From: Periconia sp. R9002
Lineage: Eukaryota; Ascomycota; Dothideomycetes; Pleosporales; Periconiaceae
DNA: 64,000 nucleotides
NCBI GenBank assembly: GCA_023627715.1
Contig: JAMAHW010000114.1
Location: 41,937-105,936 of the forward strand
Direction of reading: 5' to 3'
The notes beneath the pieces are model-generated. The model worked only from the letters and a program-made list of their open reading frames with translations, ran no database searches and was not told the origin of the DNA. Both the position numbers and the translations under genes were made by a program. This document shows, one piece after another, positions 11,858 to 27,458 of this stretch. Each line of letters starts with the position of its first letter. Position 1 is the first letter of the stretch.

Positions 11858-13262
11858 ATGTCTGACTTTCCTCCACCTCCCGTGAGCACCATTGGTATGT
11901 CTTATTCAACAATGAATGCAGGCCGCTGGACCTGGACCATCACATGATTGAATGAAAACTAACACGTGCGAATGTAGACTGGAGCAACATTGGCTTCAAA
12001 ATCCGAGAAGGTGAGTTCAGTGGACCCAGTTGAAATCCGCCTACAAACCACCCATCGACAGAGTTCCTCGCCCAGAGAGCGTCTGATCAAAGTGCCGAAA
12101 CACATTGTTTATATTTGTCGAAATCCGAACCGTGACTCATATATATCTATACAGTTGCTGGTCATGTCGAATCCCACTACTCGGTCAAAGATGGAAAATG
12201 GACGCCACCACAGTTTATCGAAGATCCTTATCTCAGGATACATGGCATGGCTCCCGCTTTGAACTACGGCCAACAATGCTACGAAGGATTGAAAGCTTTC
12301 CGAGACCCAAATGGAAACATCAATTTGTTCCGACCGAACAAGAATGCAGAGCGCATGCAGCACTCGGCCTCGTACATCTCCGTTCCCCCAGTCCCAACTG
12401 AACATTTTCTAGATTGCTGCAAGCTTGCGGTGGGAATGAACGCTGCGTATGTGCCCCCACACGAGACTGGTGCAGCCATGTACGTGCGGCCTCTTTTGTT
12501 TGGAAGCTCGGCGCAATTGGGCTTGAATCCGCCAGAGGAGTACACGTTCGTCGTCTACACCATCCCCACAGGGGTTTACCACGGAGTGAATCCCGTTGAT
12601 GCTCTCATCCTGGAAAACTTTGATCGTGCGGCACCCGAGGGTACAGGATCTGCAAAGATTGGAGGCAACTATGCACCGGTCCTACGATGGAGTGAAAAAG
12701 CGCACAAGGCTGGCTACGGCATCACCCTCCACTTGGACAGCAAGACTCGTACTGTTATTGACGAGTTTTCCACATCAGCATTCATCGGTGTGAAGAAGAG
12801 TGGAGACAAGATCAAGCTTGTATCTTCCAATAGCAAAAATGTCATCAAGAGTGTGACAGGCGATAGCGTGTTGAAGATTGGCGAATCGTTTGGCTGGGAG
12901 ACTGAATCTCGAGAGGTAATTTTCCCTAGTTTTGTTCATGTTTGCAGTGCAGTGTAGAGGCTAATGTTGCGAAGATTCCTTATGAAGAGCTTAAAGAGTT
13001 TGACGAGGTCCTCGCTGCTGGGACTGCGGCAGCCTTGGTACCTATAAAATCGATCAACCTTGAATCCAAAAACGAGAAATCGACGTACCTGAGTGGAACA
13101 GAGCCTGGACCCGTGTGTATCAAGCTGCTTTCAGAACTCAAGGGCATTCAACAAGGAAAGATTGAGGATAAACACGGGTGGTTGTTCAAAATTGATCGAC
13201 CGGCGATTTGGAATACGCAGAAGGAGAATAACCGAACGGAGACGGTGGACGAATTACCGTGA
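11858..13262 (+). CDS. Branched-chain amino acid aminotransferase (PLP fold type IV)
   Basis: Four exons (11858-11894, 11978-12010, 12155-12915, 12948-13262) encode 381 residues. The enzyme transfers the amino group between Leu/Ile/Val and 2-oxoglutarate using PLP. Family blocks in order: NYGQQCYEGLKAFRDPNGNI, LFRPNKNAERM, GAAMYVRPLLFGSSAQLGL, SAKIGGNYAPVLRWSEKAHK with the Schiff-base lysine near residue 191, and VIDEFSTSAFIGVKKSG, which corresponds to the cofactor-phosphate loop. The last exon, CSVEANVAKIPYEELKEFDE, then AAGTAAALVPIKSIN, completes the PLP domain. There is no presequence: MSDFPPPPVSTIDWSNIGFK suggests a cytosolic form. Some fungal clusters use such enzymes, but this one sits among core genes, so amino acid metabolism is the simplest role. 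The third intron is only 32 bp, which is very short; the frame also continues but would stop at once. Confidence 0.9.
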
Positions 13263-13996
13263 GGGCACAGGTACACATGATGGCCGGAGCACCAACGGAT
13301 TGATGGTATTGAAGCCAGGCAGACTTACATTGCGAGTAGACCAGGCAGATGGACAACTTGCAGTCCTTTAAGACATATGTTCGACAGTGCCAGAAATGTA
13401 GACGATGCAGTCTAATTAGAAGCTCTTCGATACGTACATATGTATGTAGCACTTTCTAAGCCGTTCGAAGTCCCCAATCAACAGTCGAACCCCGTGAATG
13501 CATGCGGATACCTACATGTGGTTCCAACGTTGCATCGTGACATAGGTACCTACCTAGGTATGTTTTTATGTACTGTCAACTGTACATACTTTTCATAGGT
13601 CACGTATCATGGCTGCCTGGTATCCATTGGCCAATACTAGACGCTCGATATGTATGTAGGAGCCTCCAGCTTCTTAAGGCGCGGGGCAGGACACTAGGGA
13701 AATTGCCGCAAGCAGAAACGTCATTCGTCATCCCTGCCTGCCCGCCCGAAGTGCCCCGCGCTGCATACAGTACATGGTATGGTGTAAACTTGTCCAGCGA
13801 GGCAACCATCCATCCCTCCATTTATACACCAGCCAACAAATCCTGCGTTTCCCTTCTCACGCGCAGCATCGGCTCTCCGTTCCTTACCGTCGACTGCCTG
13901 GTTGTCGTCATCACACCAACGTTCCCCTCCTTTCTGTCTCCTGACGCGCCGGCCCGGTAGAGGTGAGCGGAGCGTAGATTGACCTCCTCGTGTGCC
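13263..13996. other. Intergenic region
   Basis: Between the aminotransferase and the deneddylase gene, both on plus. Contains palindromic CCTAGG-like patches (around 13547-13560) and no supported gene. Confidence 0.5.
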
Positions 13997-15150
13997 ATGC
14001 CGAGCCTGTCAAGGATTGTCGATGGGGCGCGGAAGCATTTTGGGGATAATTTGAGCCCTGACGATGCCTATCTCTCCTGTGAGTTTCGCAGCGAGTGAAG
14101 GTCCGATGACCGGGCTGGTACTGACACGCTGTAGACTATGATGTCCGATGTGAGTATGCGGCAGCCCTTTTTCCTGATTGCTTCCGTAGCAATCGTTGCG
14201 CCCCACAAAGACTCCAGAACTGATGCGGTGCCGAATGCAGTGATGAAGGCAGATGTCGATTCCATCAAGAACGACTGGCTGACAGACAATGTTTGTGATC
14301 CCCTCTTTTGTTTCATTCCGCCTTGGATACAAGTCAAATGACTAACCCAGTGCTTCTCTTTAGGCAATCGCATTCTGGCAAGAGTATATACTTATCGCAC
14401 CTCTTTTTGGCCTTCTCATGCTCATTAGCCAACTAGATACATCGAGCGAGAAGAACTCGGCAACTATCCCAAGGCGCACATTGTCTTACTACGGCCAAGC
14501 ATGTCCTACCTCCTGCAGCACACTCCCGACCCTTTGACTTTGAAGAGCGCACTTCCCGACTTCCGTCAGGTTTCCCATATCTTTCTCCCCATAAATGACA
14601 ACACGGATCCAACGCACGCCGAAGGCGGCTCGCACTGGTCGCTCTTACTTGTCAGCATTACAGATGGCGTTAGCTTTCACTACGACTCGCTTTCTCCCAG
14701 TAATCATCGAGAAGCTTTGAATACCAGCCTGAAACTCGAGCAGCTTTTGCAGAAACGATTCAAATTCATCCACATGGACGACGCGCCACAGCAAGAGAAT
14801 GGAAGCGATTGTGGGGTTTTCGTCTGTATCTTGACTAAGCATCTACTTCTCAGGAGATTATTGCAAGCCGATGCGACGCGCAAGGTGTCCATGTCTATGA
14901 GGGATCAGAAGATCAACGCACAGGACGGACGGAAGGCCATGTTGAAGATGATCGAAGCGAGGAAGAAAGAGGCTGAAAGAAGGCGGTCGTGGGTGTTCCA
15001 GTTTCTTATGTTAAAGTGCTGATTGTTCCTTGGCTGTAAGATGGCTAACTCATATCTAGACGTAGTGCGTCTCCGTTTCGACCCAAGTCCTCGAATTCCA
15101 AGAGTCCCCCTAGGATAGGAGAAGAAAACGACAACTTGAAGAAGTCCTGA
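13997..15150 (+). CDS. NEDP1/SENP8-like deneddylase (C48 cysteine protease)
   Basis: Six exons (13997-14078, 14135-14149, 14241-14290, 14364-14383, 14437-14988, 15060-15150) encode 269 residues. Joined, the short exons read SPDDAYLSYYDVRLMKADVD and NDWLTDNAIAFWQEYIER, the typical N-terminus of the Ulp1-family NEDD8 protease. The catalytic triad is visible: His122 in GGSHWSLLL, Asp139 in FHYDSL, Cys181 in ENGSDCGVF, with an upstream Gln pair for the oxyanion hole. NEDP1 removes NEDD8 from substrates and matures it. The C-terminal tail is Arg/Ser-rich (RRRSRSASPFRPK), reached by the last intron. Exons 2 and 4 are only 15 and 20 bp, but every junction keeps phase and builds family motifs. Without the last intron the frame would end early in WVFQFLMLKC. 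Confidence 0.9.
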
Positions 15151-15842
15151 TGACCGAACCCTGTTACCGCGATCAAAATCTTGTAACAATCGATGTTCGT
15201 AATCAGACATCTGGGATCTTCTCGATGTATGTACGAGGCACAAACTCCGCCGTATCATGAAAGCGTCGGGCGATCCAATTCATCCCAGACATATTTACTC
15301 GCTGCCCCCATGTGGCTCGGCAGCTTGATCTGTTCGTTGAGCGACAAACAGAATATTTTACCCATCAATGTTCGCAGCTGCACTCATTTGCGGGGCTTTC
15401 CATTACGCATGTTGCGTGTTCTAATGTATACCACTGTAGCGAGAATATATAGGGAAAGGGGAGGACGCGACTGTCGCATAGCAAGGAGTACTACTGGAAG
15501 GCAGCTATTATCACGAATGAATCAGGTTCTGAAAAGAAGACGTAAGCATGTTTGATCGCATTATTCTGTATCTATGTCCTCGTAGCTTGTTTTCCTATCT
15601 CTAGTTTTCAAGACTCGTGATTCTCATGACCGGGGTATCATTATATGTATCCATCACCGCCTTCGTAATGCTTTTACCGGCACTTCCACGATGCGATAGT
15701 TGAACATCTACCAGCAATCCCAGAGTCCATCTCATTATTTGTATCCGTTATCATGCAGCATCTCCCCCTTTCGCTTCCCCCCACACAGTAGTTTAAGAAC
15801 AATTGATGGAAATTGACCACCAAACCTATCGTAATCCATACC
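15151..15842. other. Convergent 3' intergenic region
   Basis: Between the deneddylase gene and the minus-strand axis-like gene. Short open frames only; nothing supported. Confidence 0.5.
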
Positions 15843-18650
15843 TCACTTCTCCAAACCTATCCTCGCAGCAGTTTCACGATCACGCGCGAGCTGCGTGAGG
15901 AGATCCTCACAAGAACGTTTCATCTGCTCCGCCTTATCATCCAAGCCCGCAGTCAACGCATCGATTTCCGCCGAATGCCGATCCACCAGCGACTGCAACA
16001 AAGCCTCGCCGTCATGGTGGTACGTCTCGGCAATATCTGCAATGACCTCCTCGTTATCCACAATGTACCGCATGACGCGGTTCGACACGCGAAAGAGGCG
16101 ATCGTGCAAACTGCGCTGGTGTGGCTGGAGATTGGCCTCCCACTCCGCTGCTGCGTCTGCATCGGAAATGGAGGCTGGCGTGGAGGAGCTTTTGGGTTCT
16201 GGGCCTCCGCCTCCGGCCAAGGAAGAGGAGCCGGGTGTGCTCGGTGAGTCGTCGTATAGGGGCGGTGGAGACGAACACAGGTATGCTGGACGACGTTTGT
16301 GGGTTGGCAGTGAGTCTTCGTCTCGTTCTTCGACCAGAGTATCCCCGTCGAGAAATGCGTCGCTCTTGGGGCGATCTTTTCGTTTTTCACCTCGAGGGAG
16401 CTTAGGTGAGCTCATGGCTCTGCTCAGTTTCCGTGTAAATGTTGTAGCTTTGATTTTTCGTATTGCCGTCTCCTGAAATGGATCTATAGTCATTAAATCA
16501 TAGTCAGCAAATCTGAGACCTGAAAAAATTCTTTTCGTTTCATGAAATCGAATGGTTGCGGCAAGCCGTCTCGGATCTAGGGATCAATACGTACCGGTTC
16601 TTCTAATCTCGCTATCACCTATTTCTTTCTCCATGTCTACACGAAGTGGGTCTGCATGTCCAGATATTGCTGTAGACTCGGCATGCGGTGATGCTGGGGT
16701 GGGTTTACTATTGCTAGATAAAAGTTCAATGTTGGATTCACCAGAGTGGCCCCATCCTGTGTGGCGAATAGGCGTCTGTCGTGGGCCTGATCCATAGCTG
16801 TTGACATTGGGCTGTGGGAATGCTATGTTCGCTTTCATAAGAGAAGGTGATCGCTTGTCGCGCGTGGGACCTTGGGCCAAGTTTAAGGAAGGCCGCTTCC
16901 TTTGACCACAGGGACTGGAAGGGTCTTCGAGGATCCGACTACGCCTAGTAGTCAGTGGTACTGCAACTGAAGCCTGCTGAGTTTGTTCCGAGCCCTGTCC
17001 ATGATCTCTCCGTACTCTTTTGGATGGAGGTGTCGAGGGGGCTCTGGCAATGAAAGGACGTTTTCCCAAAACTACATTACGTGCGGGTGCAGGACTCTGC
17101 AAAGTGATATTCTCGTTGTCGTCATTTGTTTCCGAATTAAGTTTTTGCAGGATACTAGTTTCTAATCGCGTATCTGGTGAATGCAGGAGAGGGCGACCTG
17201 CAGCTGGGGGTCCGCTTCCTTCACCGATGGAGGCTGTTTGTACCCCTTGGATCTGTCCTTGTTTCAATAATAATCCCGGCTTTCGCCTGCTGAAAGACAA
17301 TAAACGACTGGACTCATCCACCTCTTGGATTGCGCATTTTTCTGACCGGTTTTCGAGCTGTGTAACTGCTGAGCCCGTGCCTGTTCTGACATGAGGTGGA
17401 TTCTGGTTGATTCTCGTCGGTGATTGCGCGTGGCTCTGTTCACTTGTTTCTTCGGGTCTAGAACCTTGATCTTCGACATTCGAAGTCTTCCCTTCTGTGA
17501 AGGCAAGCGTGCCCTTTGTTTTGCAATGGGAATGTAAGTTATCCTCATGACCTTCACTGGACCGCGTTTTTTCCAATGGAATATTTGAAGGAAGTGGTGT
17601 ATTAGAACCAGAAACAGTAGGTCTGACGCTGGTGGCTGGATTATTGTCTTTCTGGTGAGCTATTTTAGAAGTGTTTTTGTTTTTAGAGTTGGGAGGCCGG
17701 ATAATCCTTGTTGATTGCTCCGGGAATCCAAATGCATCATCCAGTGCCGTCCTTAAAGGGGGCGTTTTCCCATGGGATAAAAAGCCGATGAATTCTTTCA
17801 AATCATCTTGGAATGCTTGAGCTTCGGCTTTTCCCATGAACGTAATGACCAGGTTAGTTTCGTTGTGCTCAGTCAAATTGATCTGGTAAGTCCAGTCTTT
17901 AGGTACAAATTCGAGAGTGATATTCCAAGGTGTTGAGCGTTTCTTCGAGCCCCGATCGTCCTGTTTTGCTGATTGTGGGTCGCCCACGCTTGCGATGTGC
18001 TGCAGTGGGACGTCAATGAATTCAACGTGGCGCGCATCAACCCCCAAGCCAATAATGGTGATGAATTCGGCCTGTATAAAAGCGAAGGGTCTAGTCTCAT
18101 CAGGCCAATCATCTTTCTCTGAAATTGTAAGGAATAATGGGTGATGAACATGTGGACTAGTTATTTCCTGCTTAAGTAGCAACCGGTTCAGGACCTCCAC
18201 AAAACTCTGAAACTCTTTCATCCAGCTCAGAGTTGTGCTTTTGGGAAATACTGTGGCAATGCTGAGAAGGGAGCCGTTTTTCCAGAAGTTCTGCAAAGCT
18301 ATGTTCTGAGCGAGGGCTTGTCGGATTATGAGACCAGCCACGATCTTCGTATCCTCCGATTCGGATGCGCTCAAAACAACGTCGCCAATTTGAGCAAGTC
18401 CAGGATCTAAATCAACCAGTCGTTTAACAATAGCAGGAGAAACCATGAGCATATTTCTCAAGCATAGCCCAATCCATCTTCTTTTGGTAGGCGAGTGCGT
18501 ATGGCCACAGAATGCCTGGAGGTAAGCCACCGCAGTTTCAGGAAGAGAGGTGTTGAAAACAGGAGTCCCCGAGGCCAGCGATTGGAGTTGTTTGTGGGAA
18601 GTATGGTGATCCAGCGCTTCGAGCGCGGCCATAAAGTCCTGTGCAGACAT
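15843..18650 (-). CDS. Large coiled-coil protein with Red1/SYCP2-type architecture (candidate meiotic chromosome axis protein)
   Basis: Two exons (18650-16595, 16483-15843) encode 898 residues. Residues 1-190 are helical, with repeat-like blocks (VAYLQAFCGHTHSPTKRRWI, GLCLRNMLMVSPAIVKRLV), suggesting an armadillo-like fold. Residues about 195-290 alternate hydrophobics as in a PH-like barrel: HVEFIDVPLQHIASV, WNITLEFVPKDWTYQIN, NLVITFMGKAEAQAFQDDLK. Residues 290-795 are Ser/Pro/Asn-rich and probably disordered, with KRPFIARAPSTPPSKRVRRD as a likely nuclear signal. Residues 797-895 are a long helix (RLFRVSNRVMRYIVDNEEVI and LLTQLARDRETAARIG). ARM-like plus PH-like N-terminus, disordered centre and C-terminal coiled coil is the known plan of Red1, Rec10 and SYCP2. 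The link is my inference from architecture, not from sequence identity. The gene itself is well supported. Confidence 0.6.
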
Positions 18651-19464
18651 GTTTGACCGTAGCTGAGCGATTGCCTATGTCCTGGCCAAATCGAGGACGC
18701 GGTAGACGCGACGTAGGCACGTTACGGGCTAGTGCGGTGACAGCAGTTGAATGTATATACGGGTGAGAAATAAAATGAACAAACGCAGCATGCGAGGAGT
18801 TAATAGACGCGAGATGACAGCATTCATGGACTGAGAAGCTTTGGATGTCAAGGGTGGAAGTGGGCAGAGGTAAGGTTTTGGGTTGACGTGGAGAAGGGAA
18901 GGCGCGAAGGCGGCGGTGGCAGTAGAAAGTAGAGGGCTGATGGGAGGTTGATGAAACGTTCAAGGCGATGATGCAACAGAGAAAGACGCGTGTGGAAAAG
19001 CATCAAGACCAAAGTGAAATGATGTGACGACATTTGTGAGGCCCGAGTCCTATTTGACGCGCCTGGTGGAGGAGAGCGGCGAGGGGGGTTGTGCATCGGC
19101 GGCCTACCAAGTAGGTACGCGCATGAATGAGCCAACTATTACTACAGTGGCACATGGATAAGTGCAGTTCTTGTCTCCTACCTCCTGCCTTAGCATCACG
19201 ATAGGTACTAATAGGTATATAGATAGATTAGACACATAGGCATCGATCTTGCTGCAATTGATTCATCGACAGGATAGAATAGGCGAGAGATTGGCAATTT
19301 TGGGAGACGCGTCCGTGTTTGGGACGTGTCGAGGCTAACTAGTCTAGGCCGGACAGGCCCGAAGTAGAGCAGCCCCACATCCGATTCTAGCCTATTTTCG
19401 CGATCGGACGTAATTATACTGCACGCTGGATAAATACAGTACATATGTAAGGTCGTAAAATTAC
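18651..19464. other. Intergenic region upstream of the axis-like gene
   Basis: About 0.8 kb. Holds the promoter of the minus-strand gene. No supported coding sequence; minus-strand open frames here are short and of biased composition. Confidence 0.5.
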
Positions 19465-19827
19465 CTATGTAGATAAATGCAAATGTGCTCTGGCGCCCTC
19501 TAGCGCATTTAAACAGGCGTGATCGACTTCGGGGGTGAATTGCTCATAGCTAGGTAGCTTGTTGTCTTCGTACATCACCCTTCGTACATTGCCATAAACA
19601 GATGTGATAACTGACCAGATGTCCATATGTAGTAATGTTTTTGCAATATTTAACATGGTTGCCTTATGCCATGTAGGTGCGCAATCTGATAGGCCATCAA
19701 TACCTGCTGATTTCAACGCCTTGGCAAATCCTGCTCTGTCAAGGGGTACGTATTCAGTACCCGACACGTTGCGGATGGGCTGATCTTCTTCATACATATG
19801 AAAGAGGATCCCCTCAGGCTGCGACAA
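19465..19827 (-). CDS. Unrecognised protein fragment or small gene
   Basis: An open frame of about 120 codons on minus with protein-like composition: YVPLDRAGFAKALKSAGIDG, TWHKATMLNIAKTLLHMDIW, SVITSVYGNVRRVMYEDN, then VDHACLNALEGARAHLHLS and a stop. I cannot assign a family. The first ATG in frame is near 19797 (MYEEDQPIRNVSG); upstream the frame runs into the 5' end of the MFS gene. It could be a short gene, the last exon of a decayed gene, or chance. The balanced amino acid use and mixed helices argue for past or present coding. There is no obvious upstream partner exon because the MFS gene occupies that DNA on the other strand. Confidence 0.3.
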   Translation of the reverse strand: MSQPEGILFHMYEEDQPIRNVSGTEYVPLDRAGFAKALKSAGIDGLSDCAPTWHKATMLNIAKTLLHMDIWSVITSVYGNVRRVMYEDNKLPSYEQFTPEVDHACLNALEGARAHLHLST

Positions 19828-19851
19828 GGCTCATTGTATCACGCCGACACA

Positions 19852-21510
19852 ATGACAGACCAGACGCCCAAAGCAACCTCGGCGGTGCTGAGCATGAGGA
19901 TTAGCACCACCAAGTTGCATCTTGTCATAGCCGGCCTCTGGTTGTCCCTTTTCCTCTCCGCCATGGACACGACCATCATTACCACAGCACTCATCGCCGT
20001 CTCATCGGAATTCCATGCACTCGATCAAGCCGCATGGCTGGTTACGGCCTACCTGCTCACCTACAACTCTTTCCTGATGATTACTGCTAAGTTGAGCGAC
20101 GTTTGGGGCCTCAAATTGACTGTCCTGAGCTTCAGTGCTTTCTTTCTCGTCTTCTCGATGGCTTGCTCCGGAGCACAAACCATGACCCAATTGATCGTCT
20201 TCCGGGCATTCCAAGGAATCGGTGGCTCTGGGTTATATTCTCTTGTATTTGTGGCCATTGTCAAGCTTGTCGACCCAAACAAAATTGCGTTGTACTCGGG
20301 TGTTGTCAGCTCTGTGTTTGCACTGGCCAACCTCCTTGGTCCTTTGCTGGGAGGCATCATCACGGATCGTGCCAATTGGAGGTGGATATTTTGGATGAAT
20401 GGGCCTGTCATAGGAGTCGCCATGGCTCTCCTTCTCTATGCTATGCCTGGCCTGGACGATGGCAAATCTAGCAAAGAGCGCCTCCGTGGCTTCGACGTTG
20501 TGGGGGGTATCCTTTCCGTCAGCTGGCCTATCCCTCTGCTCTTCAGTCTTCAGGAAGCTGGTGTCCACTATGAGTGGAAAAGCGGGGTGATCATTGGTAC
20601 GCTGGTTACCGGTATAGCTTTGTTTTTTCTCTTCGGACTCTACGAAACATGGGTGTCGTACAGGACAAAACTCGACGCACTGTTCCCTATCAAATTTTTG
20701 ACGAACCCTACCACCGCCGTCACGCTGCTTAGTATGTTTCTCCTAGGTATGCCCTTCTACGCCATGTTCATCCAGCTACCACAGCGCTTTCAAAGCGTCA
20801 ACTTCACAAGTGCAGAACGGGCAGGCATACTCCTTCTTCCAGTGACCCTGTTGACCCCAGTCGGTGCTGTGATTGCGGGGGCCATTGGTAAATGGATCGC
20901 CGCAGAGCACACATTGCTCCTGGCAACCGCCATAATCGGAATCGGAATCGGACTTCTGAGCAGTCTCCCAACGGACGCCAACTTCATCAATGCAACGTAT
21001 GCATATGAAATCGTCACCGGTTTCGGATTGGGTCTCGCGAGTCCAACCTACTTCATCTTTTTATATACTAGCATCGATGAAAAGGATGCATCGATAGGAA
21101 CAGGGTCCTTGAATATGGTGCGCACATTGGGTGGGGTTGTCGCTATTGCCATTTGTACCGCGCTGCATCACGGCGTGCTACAGGAAAACCTCGCGGACTT
21201 TCTTAGTCCGGAGCAGATATCCGCGGTGAAAGAGTCGAACGCGGTCATTCAAAGCCTGCCCGAGGAAAGTCGCAGACGCCTGGGGCAGGTTATGGGTAAA
21301 AGCTACAACAGGCAGTTTCAGGTCATGCTGGCATTTTCACTTCTGAACTTTGTGGTTGCGGTGGTGTTGGTAGTGATACGGAAGAGGACAGGGACGTTTG
21401 GGAAGACGCCCGTAAGGACCCAAGAGAATGAGTTCATGAAGACTGTCGAGGCCCAAGATGCAGAGAGGAGCAACAAACCCGCTCACGATGGGGAAAAGAC
21501 AAGCAAGTGA
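19852..21510 (+). CDS. MFS multidrug-type exporter, 14-TM DHA2-like
   Basis: Intronless gene for a 552-residue plasma-membrane proton antiporter. About 14 hydrophobic segments can be read. Family motifs: LSAMDTTIITTALIAVSSEF in TM1 (the LDxTIVxxALP motif), AKLSDVWGLKLTVL for motif A after TM2, FRAFQGIGGSGLYSLVFVAI for motif B and ANLLGPLLGGIITDRANWRW for motif C with WRWIFWMNGP. The C-terminal 40 residues are hydrophilic. Two in-frame ATGs exist, 19798 and 19852; the second has a good context (ACAATGAC) and begins MTDQTPKATSAVL just before TM1, so I choose it. Such exporters move toxic compounds or secondary metabolites. It is about 6 kb from the metabolic cluster with kinase and CYP51 genes between, so membership is doubtful. 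Confidence 0.9.
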   Translation: MTDQTPKATSAVLSMRISTTKLHLVIAGLWLSLFLSAMDTTIITTALIAVSSEFHALDQAAWLVTAYLLTYNSFLMITAKLSDVWGLKLTVLSFSAFFLVFSMACSGAQTMTQLIVFRAFQGIGGSGLYSLVFVAIVKLVDPNKIALYSGVVSSVFALANLLGPLLGGIITDRANWRWIFWMNGPVIGVAMALLLYAMPGLDDGKSSKERLRGFDVVGGILSVSWPIPLLFSLQEAGVHYEWKSGVIIGTLVTGIALFFLFGLYETWVSYRTKLDALFPIKFLTNPTTAVTLLSMFLLGMPFYAMFIQLPQRFQSVNFTSAERAGILLLPVTLLTPVGAVIAGAIGKWIAAEHTLLLATAIIGIGIGLLSSLPTDANFINATYAYEIVTGFGLGLASPTYFIFLYTSIDEKDASIGTGSLNMVRTLGGVVAIAICTALHHGVLQENLADFLSPEQISAVKESNAVIQSLPEESRRRLGQVMGKSYNRQFQVMLAFSLLNFVVAVVLVVIRKRTGTFGKTPVRTQENEFMKTVEAQDAERSNKPAHDGEKTSK

Positions 21511-22161
21511 TGACAGTGTATTAATGTATGTCCACTGTGGTGATCAACGACGACTGCTATTTATTCTCGTCTGCAGCCATGCGCAATAGATGGGTGGATC
21601 ATGTGTATGTAGATGTATAGTGCGTGATGTCACGGTGGAGAAGACGCACTAATTCCGAGTAGTTGGCCGCATGGTTTGTCGCGGTTCTTCGTCCCGTCTC
21701 AACGTTGACTCGATGGATAGCAGAGTAAGTATCTACATGTACTGTGTATGCATATGTACATGTAGGTAGACGTGGGGGAAACGTAAACACAGGCACAAGC
21801 ACATGCACAGGCACAGGCAGTTCCTACGGCTTGGCGTTGACCGGCCCGGTCCTGCTCTAGACCATGCAACAGCACAGCAGCCTATCGATTGACCTTTCTA
21901 ACACCCTACCCGCCTAGACCTTTGGCAACTAATAACTACGGGGCACCGCACCGCACCCATCGCCACTCCCTCTCATCCCGACTCCACTCCATCCTGCTTT
22001 TGTCCCAAACTACCACTCCGTTCCATCCATACCTACATTAATACATACGGCGATGCTCGGTGCAACCTAACAGGCTCTCTAATTGAGCTCTCCCGTCGAT
22101 ATACAGTTCCTCCGTTTGCGCAACCGAACCGGCAGCTGCCTAGTCGTCCCGCCCCATCCCC
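21511..22161. other. Intergenic region upstream of the checkpoint kinase
   Basis: About 0.65 kb. C-rich, pyrimidine-biased leader approaches the kinase start. No supported gene. Confidence 0.5.
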
Positions 22162-24417
<2,256 letters not shown>

Positions 24418-25166
24418 GTCGCCCGCGGGGCAAGGGCAGTTGTTATGGGGTATTCTTTGGCGATTTGAATTGGGGCGTTTACAAGCCGCACGCAGCGTCT
24501 GCTGATTGGTTGGTGGGGGAGCCCGGGGTTTAGTATCTTTATCATGGTCGGATTCACGGAATGGGATTCAAATACAACAAGCCAGGAAGCCAGGACAGCA
24601 ATATGACAGTTGATGTTACTACGCTCGTAACGGCCTAGGGAGGAGTGGCTACATACGTAAAGACCTTTATGTGAGTGGTTTGTGGTAGTACCCACCCGAC
24701 AAGACCGGACGCCTGGAGGCAATTGAAGATTGAAATGAGTTGTGCCTGCTTATTAAGGCCAGTGGCCAATGGCGTGAGGCTCTTTACGGGGGTGGCGGTG
24801 AAAGGCGACATGGGATAGGCGCGCGTCGGTCAGTCGATGGTGTGATGGTCGTACACATGTACCGGCTAGGAACATGGAATTTGGTATAAGCGCATGTAAA
24901 AACATCTCATTAACTGGAGTGTTTAACAAGTCAAAGTGCCTGTGGTGGTGCTGGTGGGGGTGCGCGTGCCTGTGCCAAGCCCGCGACCCTGACAAGCAAA
25001 TCGGAAAGAAAGGAGGTCCCAAGCCAGGCCAGGTTCCGTCCCTAGGCCGCTCGGAAATTCAGAGACGACCTCGACGTTAAGAACTTCGTCCCTCCTCTCA
25101 CCTCACTGTCATTGCTACCCTTCTCCTCCCAATCGCTGCACCTTCGCTTCCTCGGCTTCCTTCCTC
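24418..25166. promoter_or_regulatory. CYP51 upstream region with pyrimidine-rich leader
   Basis: About 0.75 kb before the CYP51 start. The last 80 bp are CT-rich (25087-25166), as is common before highly expressed fungal genes. I do not see a sterol response element that I could name with confidence. Confidence 0.45.
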
Positions 25167-26854
<1,688 letters not shown>

Positions 26855-27458
26855 TCGGGATAATGCTTTGGACGATTTTAGGAAAACGTGTGACGTCGAT
26901 GGAGTGATCAAAACGGCCGTTTTCGTTCACCGTAAAAGTGGATAACGAAATGAAGACGGTGCATCTTTACCAAACACAACTTTGTAATCCTATATGATAT
27001 AGTAATTAGAACATTCCTAAATAAATTTCTACTGAAATGTGTACGATGAACAGCTTCATTCTGCTCGTTTACTTGGTTATGGTTATGAGTGTGGTTTTAG
27101 ATAGTGAAGAGATGGTATGAGCCTACTGCCCGCAGAATGCCCTAGGCAAAAAAGATATTCATAAAATATTCGAAGTGTGCGTTGTACTTTTGACATTTTC
27201 CAAGTACTAGATGCAGTCTCCTTTTTACCTAAGAGCACTGCCATGAGCGATACGGACCACTGACATGGAAAGGGGGAAATTGTCGATCCCAGATTTAGTC
27301 TTGTGCTCGAAGCCATATAAGCCATGATCTCTTCATGTACGTATAGTTTGAGAGCGAATAATCTTAGCCGCCCTACCTATCCTTATTTCCACTATGCCAT
27401 TGCATGAAAGGTGATACCGCTCCACCAATAACTTCTACAAATCCCAGAAAAGATCATT
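26855..27458. other. Convergent 3' intergenic region
   Basis: Between CYP51 (plus) and the A-T-TR gene (minus). It separates the sterol gene from the likely metabolic cluster. Nothing else supported. Confidence 0.5.

Noticed and set aside
13461..13500. TTCGAAG / TCGAACCCC sequence resembling a tRNA T-loop
   Set aside because: No matching acceptor stem, anticodon arm or D-loop could be found on either strand.
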